Positions 1-7,239 of a stretch of DNA of 64,000 bases are shown piece after piece. The DNA lies in contig NZQV01000010.1 in the NCBI GenBank assembly GCA_002696035.1, forward strand, positions 558,001 to 622,000. Reading direction: 5' to 3'. Both the position numbers and the translations under genes were made by a program. The notes beneath the pieces were generated by a model. It saw only the letters and a program-made list of their open reading frames with translations. It did not search any database and was not told the DNA's origin. Within the stretch, counting starts at the first letter, position 1. Each line of letters begins with the position of its first letter. Origin of the DNA: Balneola sp. Its GTDB lineage: Bacteria; Bacteroidota; Rhodothermia; Balneolales; Balneolaceae.

Positions 1-425
1 AGGACCCCAAAATCAGCCCTTTCATTCAATTCAGATGCATGCTCGGTCCACGCCATCAGGTATTCCCCGGGATGATATTTCACATACTCAAGCAAGCCCG
101 AAACCGGATTCCGATTTACGTGTACATTCAGCGGAGAAAGAAAAATACTGATCTGCGTGGCCTTCCCCTTGATATATACATCCTCCTCTACTTCCTTCAC
201 AAAAACGACTTTCCCATCAGCGGGAGAAACGATCAGGTTTTCATCCTCAGGTAGAATTCTTTCAGGATCCCGAAAGAAATAGATCGTTAGCAAAGTCAAT
301 CCGCCGAAAAAGATATAAACGATAGTGGCAAACCAATCCGGGAGAAAATACTCTGCAAAAACAGAGATCAGAACAGATGCTAAACCAACAACAAATATAG
401 TTGCAAAACCTTCCTTTGAGATCAT
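1..425 (-). CDS. psd: Phosphatidylserine decarboxylase, N-terminal part (cut by window edge)
   Basis: Converts phosphatidylserine to phosphatidylethanolamine at the inner membrane. The first 141 codons are present and the C-terminal part, including the autocleavage site that forms the pyruvoyl group, lies outside the window. The N-terminus carries two hydrophobic stretches (about residues 7-25 and 32-50), followed by FFRDPER and then VSPADGKVVFV, the signature of the short, Bacteroidetes/archaeal-type Psd proenzymes; LSPLNVHVNR with its conserved histidine follows. The ATG at 425 sits one base after the stop of rseP, which suggests translational coupling. The protein is read directly from the minus strand and stays open to position 1. 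Confidence 0.9.
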   Translation of the reverse strand, partial: MISKEGFATIFVVGLASVLISVFAEYFLPDWFATIVYIFFGGLTLLTIYFFRDPERILPEDENLIVSPADGKVVFVKEVEEDVYIKGKATQISIFLSPLNVHVNRNPVSGLLEYVKYHPGEYLMAWTEHASELNERADFGV

Positions 426-426
426 C

Positions 427-1767
427 TTAAAGCCCGAAATATCTAAATGCGTCGTTAAACATTACGAATATGAAAAGTCCTACCATCAGGAAAAACCCAA
501 TTTGCTGGGCAATCATGCGGACTTTATCTGAAGGCTCGCGCCTTGTAATACCTTCGTAAATAAGAAAAACCAAGTGCCCTCCATCAAGAGCAGGAATGGG
601 TAGAATATTGATAATAGCCAGTGTAATACTTAGCAAAGCTGTAATATTCCAAAAACCGATCCAGCCGGCAGTATCGGTTGCTTCCCGCGTTAAACTAGCG
701 ATAGCTATAGGTCCGCCAAGATTTTGACTCACAGAAATATCGCCAGTTATCATCCGCGTGAATCCCTGCAAAATACCTACTGTTTGCTCTATGGTTTGAT
801 TGTAGCCTTCCCCAATGGATTCAAAAAATCCATAGTCGATTCGTTCCAGTCCCAGGGTTTGCAGGCTTGGTGAAGCAATTCCTATAGTTTTGGTTTCAGG
901 ATCCGGGGTGATGGATGTATAGAACAAAGAGTCAGCCCGCTTTACACCAAAATTGATGGCCGTATCGGCGCTTTGTATGATCTCTACCAGCTGAACCCAA
1001 TACTTTACCGTATCACCATTGGCTGATACGATCCTATCTCCGGCTTTCAGGCCGGCTTCCGCCGCTGGTCGGCCCGCAGGTACAGATGAAATTCTGCTCG
1101 GGTACATGTAGGTGACATCCAAAAATCCACGGGTTTGAAGACTATCCAGATAATTGGGAGTAACCGGAACATTTACCTGCTCACCATTTCTAATAACTGT
1201 ATAATTAAGATCATCAACGGTAAGTTCTGATGCAGAAACCAATTCATTGAAGTAAGAAACTTCTTGTCCGTTCACCCCAATGATCTTATCGCCTGTTTCA
1301 AATCCAATTTCATTTAAAATAGATGTTTCAGGCACATACATACCGGCTGTTTCCTGAATAGGAAGTACGGATTTACCATTGGAGTAGGTCATCCCAAAAA
1401 AGATCAGGAAGGCGAGTATCATATTGAAGATCACCCCGGCAGTAATGGTAATGATGCGCTGCCAAACGGGTTTACTCCGATATTCCCAGTCTTCCGGTTC
1501 AGATTCCAGGTGCTCGGTATCCATGCTTTCATCGATCATACCGGAGATTTTAACATATCCCCCCAGCGGTGTTGCCCCAATGCAGTAATCGGTATCCCCT
1601 TTTTGGAAACCCCAAACACGAGGCGGAAATCCGATAGAAAATCGTTCTACTCTCATTCCGAAAAATTTGGCAGCTAAAAAGTGCCCCAACTCGTGTACAA
1701 AAACGAGGATCATGAGGGCTCCACCAAAAATAAGAAGCGTATTTAATAAGCTTAAAAACCAGTCCAT
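427..1767 (-). CDS. rseP: RseP-type site-2 intramembrane zinc metalloprotease
   Basis: A 446-residue inner-membrane protease that cleaves membrane-embedded substrates, classically the anti-sigma factor RseA. The zinc motif HELGH is at residues 25-29 in the first membrane helix, PLGGYVKI lies near 67-74, a GxxxN element near 111-115, two PDZ domains span roughly 140-215 and 222-290, and the second active-site motif NILPIPALDGG is at 387-397. Length is normal for the family. It lies 3 bases downstream of dxr, the usual dxr-rseP arrangement of many bacteria, and is followed immediately by psd. The substrate in this organism cannot be told from the sequence. Confidence 0.95.
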   Translation of the reverse strand: MDWFLSLLNTLLIFGGALMILVFVHELGHFLAAKFFGMRVERFSIGFPPRVWGFQKGDTDYCIGATPLGGYVKISGMIDESMDTEHLESEPEDWEYRSKPVWQRIITITAGVIFNMILAFLIFFGMTYSNGKSVLPIQETAGMYVPETSILNEIGFETGDKIIGVNGQEVSYFNELVSASELTVDDLNYTVIRNGEQVNVPVTPNYLDSLQTRGFLDVTYMYPSRISSVPAGRPAAEAGLKAGDRIVSANGDTVKYWVQLVEIIQSADTAINFGVKRADSLFYTSITPDPETKTIGIASPSLQTLGLERIDYGFFESIGEGYNQTIEQTVGILQGFTRMITGDISVSQNLGGPIAIASLTREATDTAGWIGFWNITALLSITLAIINILPIPALDGGHLVFLIYEGITRREPSDKVRMIAQQIGFFLMVGLFIFVMFNDAFRYFGL

Positions 1768-1770
1768 GTA

Positions 1771-2916
1771 TTATTTAATTGATTGTGCGAACGTGCGCGT
1801 CTCTTTGTCTATTTCCTTTAAAATATCAGGGCTCAAACTATCATTCCAATGAATGTTAGCCAAACTTTTTTCCACTATTACAGGGATTTGAATATAACCA
1901 ATTTCTCCCTTCAAAAATCGCTCTACAGCCACTTCATTTGCAGCGTTTAACACTGCGGATGCATATCCCCCGGCCGAAATACTATCCATAGCTAATTTCA
2001 AACAGGGAAATTTTCCGAAATCGACCGGCTCGAAAGTAAGATTCTGTGCTTGGCTCCAGTTCAGTCGTGGTGTATCCAGTGGAATTCGTTTGGGATAGCT
2101 AAGGGCATAAACGATGGGGACTTTCATATCCGGGAGGCCCAGTTGCGCTTTGCTTGAGCCGTCTGTAAACGTGATCATAGAATGAATAATGCTCTGCGGG
2201 TGGATCACCGGCTCGATCTTTTCTACAGGGATATCAAACAGCCAGTGAGCTTCTATTATCTCCAGCCCTTTGTTCATCATGGTGGAGGAATCGATGGTGA
2301 TCTTGGCGCCCATATTCCAGTTTGGGTGATCAAGAGCCTGCTCAACCGTCACGTTCTCCATCTGCTTGTTGGTAAACTCCCGAAAAGGTCCGCCACTTGC
2401 CGTTATAATGATCTTTTCGATGTCGCTATAATTTTCACCAACCAGACATTGGAGCATAGCGCTGTGCTCAGAATCAATCGGAATTAGCTCCGCATCTGAT
2501 TCCTTAAGGGCATTGGTGATGATCTCCCCGCCTACCACTAAAGACTCCTTATTTGCCAGCGCCACCTTTTTTCCGGCATGTATTGCGGCTAAGGTTGAAT
2601 CGAAACCGGCAAAGCCAACCAGTGCATTTATGACGGTATCTATTTCATCACAAGCAGCTAATTCCGGAAGGTTATTTGCTCCTGAAATGATCTCAGTTCC
2701 GGTAACATTCGCTTTTAAAGCCCCAAAATGATCTTCATTTGCAATGAGTGCTTTATTTGGGTTGAATTCCTGAATTTGCTGACCCAGTAATTCCCAGTTT
2801 GAGTTCGCTGAAAGATACACTACTTCGAACTTATCCGGATGTTGCCTGATGATCTCAAGTGATTGTGTTCCAATGGATCCCGTTGATCCAAGAATAGCCA
2901 GTCTTTGTTTTTTCAA
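1771..2916 (-). CDS. dxr: 1-deoxy-D-xylulose 5-phosphate reductoisomerase
   Basis: Catalyses the NADPH-dependent second step of the MEP isoprenoid pathway. The 381-residue protein has the nucleotide-binding GSTGSIGTQ at 10-18, ALANKESLVVGG near 119-130, the metal-binding IPIDSEHSA with Asp148 and Glu150, ASGGPF near 173-178, MMNKGLEIIEA with the Glu ligand near 219, and HPQSIIHSM near 239-247. All catalytic motifs are intact and the length is typical. It is the first gene of a dxr-rseP-psd unit. A gap of 43 bases separates it from the HDAC-family gene upstream. Confidence 0.96.
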   Translation of the reverse strand: MKKQRLAILGSTGSIGTQSLEIIRQHPDKFEVVYLSANSNWELLGQQIQEFNPNKALIANEDHFGALKANVTGTEIISGANNLPELAACDEIDTVINALVGFAGFDSTLAAIHAGKKVALANKESLVVGGEIITNALKESDAELIPIDSEHSAMLQCLVGENYSDIEKIIITASGGPFREFTNKQMENVTVEQALDHPNWNMGAKITIDSSTMMNKGLEIIEAHWLFDIPVEKIEPVIHPQSIIHSMITFTDGSSKAQLGLPDMKVPIVYALSYPKRIPLDTPRLNWSQAQNLTFEPVDFGKFPCLKLAMDSISAGGYASAVLNAANEVAVERFLKGEIGYIQIPVIVEKSLANIHWNDSLSPDILKEIDKETRTFAQSIK

Positions 2917-2959
2917 AATCTACTTCTCTTTAATTCGGTTCAAATGTAAGCATTGCTAT

Positions 2960-3859
2960 TCAGAAACCCATCTCTTTTGCCACCTCATACATTTGTGCAT
3001 GAGCGATCACGGTTTCCTCAACGGACGGAGCATATCCCCCTGAAAGTAATAAAGTAAGTGGGATATCTTTTTGAGTGATGGTTTCTATGACAATTCGATC
3101 TCGTTCTCGCAGTCCCTCTAATGTAAGTGACAATCTCCCAAAATGATCAGTTTCTAAAGGATCAATTCCTCCCAAATAAAATACCAGATCAGGAGAAAAT
3201 CGTTCAAAAATATCATCCAAAGCGGAAATTAATGCTTTATGGTATCCTCTATCCCCGGTTTTGTCAGGAAGTCCTACATCCAGATCAGAAGGTGGTTTCT
3301 TGAATGGATAATTCTTCTCTCCATGAATGGAAAAAGTAAACACATTTGGGTCGTCCCGGAAAATATAGGCAGTGCCGTTTCCCTGATGTACGTCACAATC
3401 AACCACCAACACCTTATTCACCCACATCGACTGCTGCAACACTTTGATGGCCACGGCCACATCATTATATACGCAAAATCCTTCTCCGTGATCGGGCATG
3501 GAGTGATGGGTTCCTCCCGCCAAATTCCCTGCCAATCCATCCTGCAGGGCCATCAAGCCTGCATTAATGGTTCCCTGAACCGCCAACCGTGAACGTACTG
3601 CCAGCGATTTACTCCATGGCAATCCCATCCGCCGGATCTCTTTACGGTCAAGTTCTCCGGTCCAAACGGCATTGGCATATCGGGCGGTATGTGCCGTGAT
3701 AAGATTTGAAATATCAGCCATGGAAGGTCGCACAACTGCTGAGTTACTTACGGTTCCCTTTTGTGTCAAATACGCATGCAGGCCGCTGAATTTCTTCATC
3801 GGGAAGATATGCTCATCCGGGATGTCGGCTACGTAACCGGGACTATAACTTACTCTCAA
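2960..3859 (-). CDS. Histone deacetylase-family zinc amidohydrolase
   Basis: A 299-residue member of the arginase/deacetylase fold, class I/IV HDAC-like. Visible motifs are the paired His118-His119 inside GGTHHSMPDHGEGFCVYND, the zinc-binding DCDVHQGNGT at 154-163 (Asp156, His158), the third zinc ligand Asp233 in GGIDPLETD, and the catalytic tyrosine in LSGGYAP (Tyr276). All ligands are present, so an active deacetylase is expected. Bacterial relatives act on acetylated small molecules such as polyamines or acetoin-related substrates, or on proteins; the substrate is not predictable here. Its start overlaps the end of the PgeF-like gene by 4 bases, so the two are co-translated. Confidence 0.9.
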   Translation of the reverse strand: MRVSYSPGYVADIPDEHIFPMKKFSGLHAYLTQKGTVSNSAVVRPSMADISNLITAHTARYANAVWTGELDRKEIRRMGLPWSKSLAVRSRLAVQGTINAGLMALQDGLAGNLAGGTHHSMPDHGEGFCVYNDVAVAIKVLQQSMWVNKVLVVDCDVHQGNGTAYIFRDDPNVFTFSIHGEKNYPFKKPPSDLDVGLPDKTGDRGYHKALISALDDIFERFSPDLVFYLGGIDPLETDHFGRLSLTLEGLRERDRIVIETITQKDIPLTLLLSGGYAPSVEETVIAHAQMYEVAKEMGF

Positions 3860-4623
3860 GAGTTCTGCTGCTCGTTATTTAATTTGATGATTCCCATCAT
3901 CCGGCCGCTCTTATTATTTTGCCGGCGATAGGAATAAAAGTCTTCGTTATTAATGGTACACTCGGTATCCAATTCAATTTTAGATTCCATCATTCCTGCT
4001 TCCAACATCTGATACCGTAAGAATTCCTTTAGATCAACATGGGGCTTCTCGTATTTGGAGCGATCTACAAATTCATCCGGAAATTTCGATGCTACTTCTT
4101 CCCCAACTTCAAAGTTCTGCAGTGAAATACACGGACTTACATATGCCTTTAACTGTTGAGTTTCAGCGCCCAGTTCTTTCATTTTAGCGATCGTTTTCGG
4201 AACTATATCTCCTGCTGCGCCTCTCCACCCAGCATGAGCAGCACCAATCACTTTGTTAACAGGATCGGCAAGTAAAACAGCTGCACAGTCGGCAACCTGA
4301 ATAGCGAGGGCCAGATCAGTTTTAGTGGTTACGAAGGCATCCGTGTTTGGATAGGTACCACCATGCTTAACTTCTTCAATATGGGTTTTATGCTCCTGAA
4401 CAGCGTAGGTAATTTGATGAGCATCCAAGCCAATTTTATCCAGTAGAATCTCACGGTTTTTGAGGATCAAATTCTCATTCTCTGCCGTATTCAATCCAAG
4501 ATTAAATCCCGCTATCGGTCTTTCGGAGTGAACCGATTCCTGATTACGTAAACTGAACCAGCTTGAGACCTGCTCGTCGTTTAGTAATTTGGGGCGAATG
4601 AATTCAATGGGGAAAGACATCAT
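3856..4623 (-). CDS. pgeF: PgeF/YfiH-family laccase-domain protein (purine nucleoside or peptidoglycan-editing enzyme)
   Basis: A 255-residue protein of the YfiH/laccase-domain family (once called polyphenol oxidase). E. coli YfiH edits misincorporated Ser in peptidoglycan precursors and relatives act as purine nucleoside phosphorylase/adenosine deaminase. The zinc/active-site residues are visible: QEH near 76-78, ADC at 111-113, AAHAGWRGAAGD at 128-139 with His130, and SPCISLQNFEVG near 163-174. Length matches the family. The start lies 20 bases inside the end of aroE; a second Met directly follows the first. Which of the reported activities applies is unresolved. Confidence 0.88.
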   Translation of the reverse strand: MMSFPIEFIRPKLLNDEQVSSWFSLRNQESVHSERPIAGFNLGLNTAENENLILKNREILLDKIGLDAHQITYAVQEHKTHIEEVKHGGTYPNTDAFVTTKTDLALAIQVADCAAVLLADPVNKVIGAAHAGWRGAAGDIVPKTIAKMKELGAETQQLKAYVSPCISLQNFEVGEEVASKFPDEFVDRSKYEKPHVDLKEFLRYQMLEAGMMESKIELDTECTINNEDFYSYRRQNNKSGRMMGIIKLNNEQQNS

Positions 4624-5455
4624 CCAGTTTCATTTTTATGAGTCCAAGTGGAAATTCCTGTCCGGTCCACAGTTTAAAAGATTTAGCTCCCTGATGGATC
4701 AACATGTCCAATCCACCAATTGGAATTCCACCCACTGATTTTGCCTGTTTCAGAAATTTAGTTTCCTGTGGATTATACACAACATCGTAACAAATCTTAC
4801 CGGATAACATTTCCACAAGATCTTCATCAACGGGAGAAGCATCGGTATTTGGCGTCATTCCCAGCGGCGTTGCGTTGATAATAATGGCAGCTTCTTCCCC
4901 GTAAGCACTCCAGTTCCCGTAGTTACACATAATGATATCCGAGGCGGTATCATACTGCCCGGGGCGGCGAGATACCATTACTATTTCCTCTATTCCAATT
5001 TCACGCAAAGCATAACAAATAGCTTTGGTAGCTCCTCCCGTGCCAAATATGATGGCTCTTTCACCGGCCAGTTCATCTTCATACTCTTCGATGGGAACCC
5101 GAAAACCATATTCATCGGTATTCTCTCCAACGATCTTCCCGTCCCTTTTAACGATCGTATTGATAGCTTCAATCTGAGCCGCTTCCATACCCAGCGTATC
5201 CATTGCATCGAAGAGAGTCTCCTTATAGGGAATTGTGATGTTGGCTCCCAAAAACTCAATGCGGTTAAAATGAGCGATCAATGAAGAGATCTCACTTTGT
5301 CGCACAGCTACGGCATGGTATTCAGCTTTCAGGCCGTGATGATCCAGGGCTGTGTTGTGCATCAATGGTGAAACACTATGACTGATCGGACTTCCGATGA
5401 GCAAGTAGTGCGGTTTTTGGCTGGAGGCGGATTTAATAAATTTGCTAAAGTCCAT
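4604..5455 (-). CDS. aroE: Shikimate dehydrogenase
   Basis: Reduces 3-dehydroshikimate to shikimate with NADPH in aromatic amino-acid synthesis. The 283-residue protein shows the substrate-binding GSPISHSVSPLMHN at 21-34, NITIPYK with the catalytic Lys78, GENTDEYG with Asp114, the Rossmann glycine loop GTGGATKA at 138-145, and the C-terminal GGLDMLIHQGA. Length is normal. It overlaps pgeF downstream by 20 bases. Upstream lies a strong hairpin terminator belonging to the preceding minus-strand gene, so aroE probably starts its own transcription unit in the short region near 5456-5475 or is read through. Confidence 0.95.
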   Translation of the reverse strand: MDFSKFIKSASSQKPHYLLIGSPISHSVSPLMHNTALDHHGLKAEYHAVAVRQSEISSLIAHFNRIEFLGANITIPYKETLFDAMDTLGMEAAQIEAINTIVKRDGKIVGENTDEYGFRVPIEEYEDELAGERAIIFGTGGATKAICYALREIGIEEIVMVSRRPGQYDTASDIIMCNYGNWSAYGEEAAIIINATPLGMTPNTDASPVDEDLVEMLSGKICYDVVYNPQETKFLKQAKSVGGIPIGGLDMLIHQGAKSFKLWTGQEFPLGLIKMKLDDVFPH

Positions 5456-5472
5456 ATATAAAAATTATTGAC

Positions 5473-5503
5473 AAAAAAAATGCGCATCGTGTGGGATGCG
5501 CAT
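5473..5503 (-). terminator. Rho-independent terminator after the SRPBCC gene
   Basis: A perfect 9-base inverted repeat, atgcgcatc at 5480-5488 and gatgcgcat at 5495-5503, with a 6-base loop. On the minus strand the hairpin is followed by a run of eight T (A-run 5473-5480 on plus). It lies 30 bases past the stop of the SRPBCC gene and just before aroE, so it separates these two units. Confidence 0.85.
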
Positions 5504-5532
5504 CAAGTAATGTATAATAATGTTGAAATACC

Positions 5533-6018
5533 TTACGCGGTAACTTCTTCTTCGGTTTCTTCATCAGAAGCTTCAGGCTCCAATGACATGTCTTTGAAAG
5601 TTCCGCCTTCAGCTAATTCCTTGAATGTTGCAAGGTCTTTCGCAAGCTGAGCAGGAGAATCTTCTATGAAAGAAGCCAATTCTTCTTCAGGATCTCCGAA
5701 GAAAGTTCGGTAATCCAGAGAAATCTCAACACGTGTGCGTTCGCCATTATCTAAAGGAGTAAAGCGAATAGTACCTGTTTGGTTTAGGTTACCATTGATG
5801 GTAATCCAGGCAAAACGTGTGTTTCTGAGATTATCTATGATGTTGGTTGTCCATTTGTATTCTTCGCCACCGATATCAGTGTGATATTCGAACGTTTGGG
5901 AATTAATACGTTCGATCTTATCGATGCGCTCCAAGAACTTAGGGAATTCAACCGGATTACTTAGAAGTTCGTAAACTTTGGCAAGAGGTAAATCAATTTC
6001 GATTCTTTCGTGCGCCAT
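5533..6018 (-). CDS. SRPBCC-family (START/polyketide-cyclase-like) protein
   Basis: A 161-residue soluble protein with the helix-grip fold pattern of SRPBCC proteins: an N-terminal strand IEIDLPLAKVYELLSNPVEF typical of the polyketide cyclase/dehydrase and Ahsa1-like groups, a central curved sheet (YKWTTNII, RFAWITING, GTIRFTPL, TRVEISLDY), and a long C-terminal helix (ELASFIEDSPAQLAKDLATF). Members bind hydrophobic ligands or act as cofactors; the ligand here is unknown. The last 15 residues are acidic (rich in Glu and Ala). It stands alone, with a strong terminator directly after it. Confidence 0.8.
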   Translation of the reverse strand: MAHERIEIDLPLAKVYELLSNPVEFPKFLERIDKIERINSQTFEYHTDIGGEEYKWTTNIIDNLRNTRFAWITINGNLNQTGTIRFTPLDNGERTRVEISLDYRTFFGDPEEELASFIEDSPAQLAKDLATFKELAEGGTFKDMSLEPEASDEETEEEVTA

Positions 6019-6224
6019 AATTAATTACTTGGTAGTTATGATCGTTAGAATTGTATTCTTTTGATGAACTGGTTGTCATGGAAATAGGCAGGACTCATCC
6101 AGATTGTTCTAAATTTACGGATAATATGATTAAGGCTCAATGCTCTTCCGCTATAAAAAAGAGTTTTCACAAAGTTTTTTTAGAATCTTAGTGCTAACTG
6201 AGGTCTAAAATTTTTAAAACGGGA

Positions 6225-6845
6225 TTAATCCGTATCATTTTTTCCTAATTTTTCGGTCACAGCATTCAAAATATTGGAATGGATAGTGTTAATGTCTTTC
6301 TCGGCGTCAATGACTTCAAAGCGCGCCTCAGTTTGTGATAATTTTTCAAATCCTTGATACACCCGCTCGAAAAATGTATCACCGGATTGCTCCATCCTAT
6401 CCTTTTCAAAACTTTTGGTTCGTTCAGCAGCTACCTTGGGGCTCAGTCTCAGATAAAAAGTAATATCAGGTTCCAATCCATGAGTGGCAGTTTCATTAAT
6501 TTGCTGAATTTGTGCGATAGGCACACTTTCCCGTCCATACCCCTGATATGCAGTGGTAGAATCATAGAAGCGGTCAAGAATGACTACTGCATCTTCTTCT
6601 AATAAAGGGAGCACTTTCTCGGCTACCAGCTGAGAGCGAGCCGAAGAAAAGAGCAACAGTTCCGTAATCGGGTCGATCTCGATCTCGGGGTTAAGGAGCA
6701 TTCCACGAATCATTTCTGAGACATCCGTACCGCCGGGCTCACGAAAAACCTCTACCCTTAGACCTCTTTTGGTTAATTCTTCTTTTAACAGTGAGATCTG
6801 TGTGGACTTCCCACTTCCGTCAATTCCTTCGAATGTAATTAGCAT
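6225..6845 (-). CDS. tmk: Thymidylate kinase
   Basis: Phosphorylates dTMP to dTDP. The 206-residue protein has the P-loop FEGIDGSGKST at 5-15, REPGGTDVSE with the DR-type signature helix, the DRFYDSTTAYQGYGR segment containing the conserved DR(Y/F) and substrate-binding residues, and a LID-like segment AAERTKSFEKDRMEQSG. The LID is Arg-containing, and the P-loop residue after Gly-Ser-Gly is Lys, as in all Tmk. Length is normal. It diverges from metG across a 394-base non-coding stretch rich in palindromes. Confidence 0.95.
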   Translation of the reverse strand: MLITFEGIDGSGKSTQISLLKEELTKRGLRVEVFREPGGTDVSEMIRGMLLNPEIEIDPITELLLFSSARSQLVAEKVLPLLEEDAVVILDRFYDSTTAYQGYGRESVPIAQIQQINETATHGLEPDITFYLRLSPKVAAERTKSFEKDRMEQSGDTFFERVYQGFEKLSQTEARFEVIDAEKDINTIHSNILNAVTEKLGKNDTD

Positions 6846-6896
6846 ACCTCAAAGTTAAGGAGTTTCTGGATGAATATGAGCAGGTTTTTTAAAGAT

Positions 6897-6949
6897 ATTC
6901 CTCTAGCCTCATTGCTAATTCCCAGGTTTGCAATTACGACTAGAGGGAT
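6897..6949. repeat. Compound imperfect hairpin
   Basis: Arms attcctctag (6897-6906) and ctagagggat (6940-6949) pair over 10 bases with one mismatch. Inside them attgc (6911-6915) and gcaat (6930-6934) give a second short stem, so the 53-base unit can fold into one stem with an internal loop. It has no T-run. It lies immediately before a second inverted repeat and may be one half of a larger dispersed element. No protein is encoded. Confidence 0.5.
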
Positions 6950-6962
6950 CTAAACCCCCAAT

Positions 6963-7113
6963 AAAGTCATTCTGAGGCTCCTACGAAGAAGCTTGCCTAT
7001 TTGGGGTGATTGTACTCTACATAAAACAAGCTAACCACTTGCTCCTCTCCTTTTGGGTTGCACTCCCATGCTTCGCAAAAGCCAAAGTCCTTTGAGTTGC
7101 TCAGAATGACTTT
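6963..7113. repeat. Inverted-repeat element with GTCATTCTGAG ends
   Basis: Two exact 14-base inverted arms, aaagtcattctgag (6963-6976) and ctcagaatgacttt (7100-7113), enclose 123 bases without an ORF. The ends share the core GTCAT(T/C)CTGAG with the element at 15694-15860, and the left arm is followed by a cgaagaa motif. I recognise this core as similar to dispersed palindromic repeats common in intergenic regions of Bacteroidetes and some other phyla; that is from memory, not a search. Together with the hairpin at 6897-6949 it fills most of the 6846-7239 gap. Confidence 0.6.
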
Positions 7114-7197
7114 TTGATTGGAGTTCCAGGTAAAATTAATCACACCTACTTATAGAATAAATTTTGATACACCTTAAATATTGAAGCCACCATTTCT

Positions 7198-7205
7198 TAT
7201 CTTCG
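7198..7205 (+). promoter_or_regulatory. Possible -7 box for metG
   Basis: TATCTTCG matches the Bacteroidetes -7 consensus TAnnTTTG at seven of eight positions and sits 35 bases before the metG start, the same distance seen at two other candidate promoters in this window. No well-spaced -33 TTG is visible, so the call is weak. Confidence 0.25.
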
Positions 7206-7239
7206 GCTAAATTCAAAAAGAAGACCAACAACTCACTCA

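Noticed and set aside
6846-7239. Degenerate insertion sequence before metG
   Set aside because: No transposase remnant in any frame and no target-site duplication was visible; palindromes alone are present.
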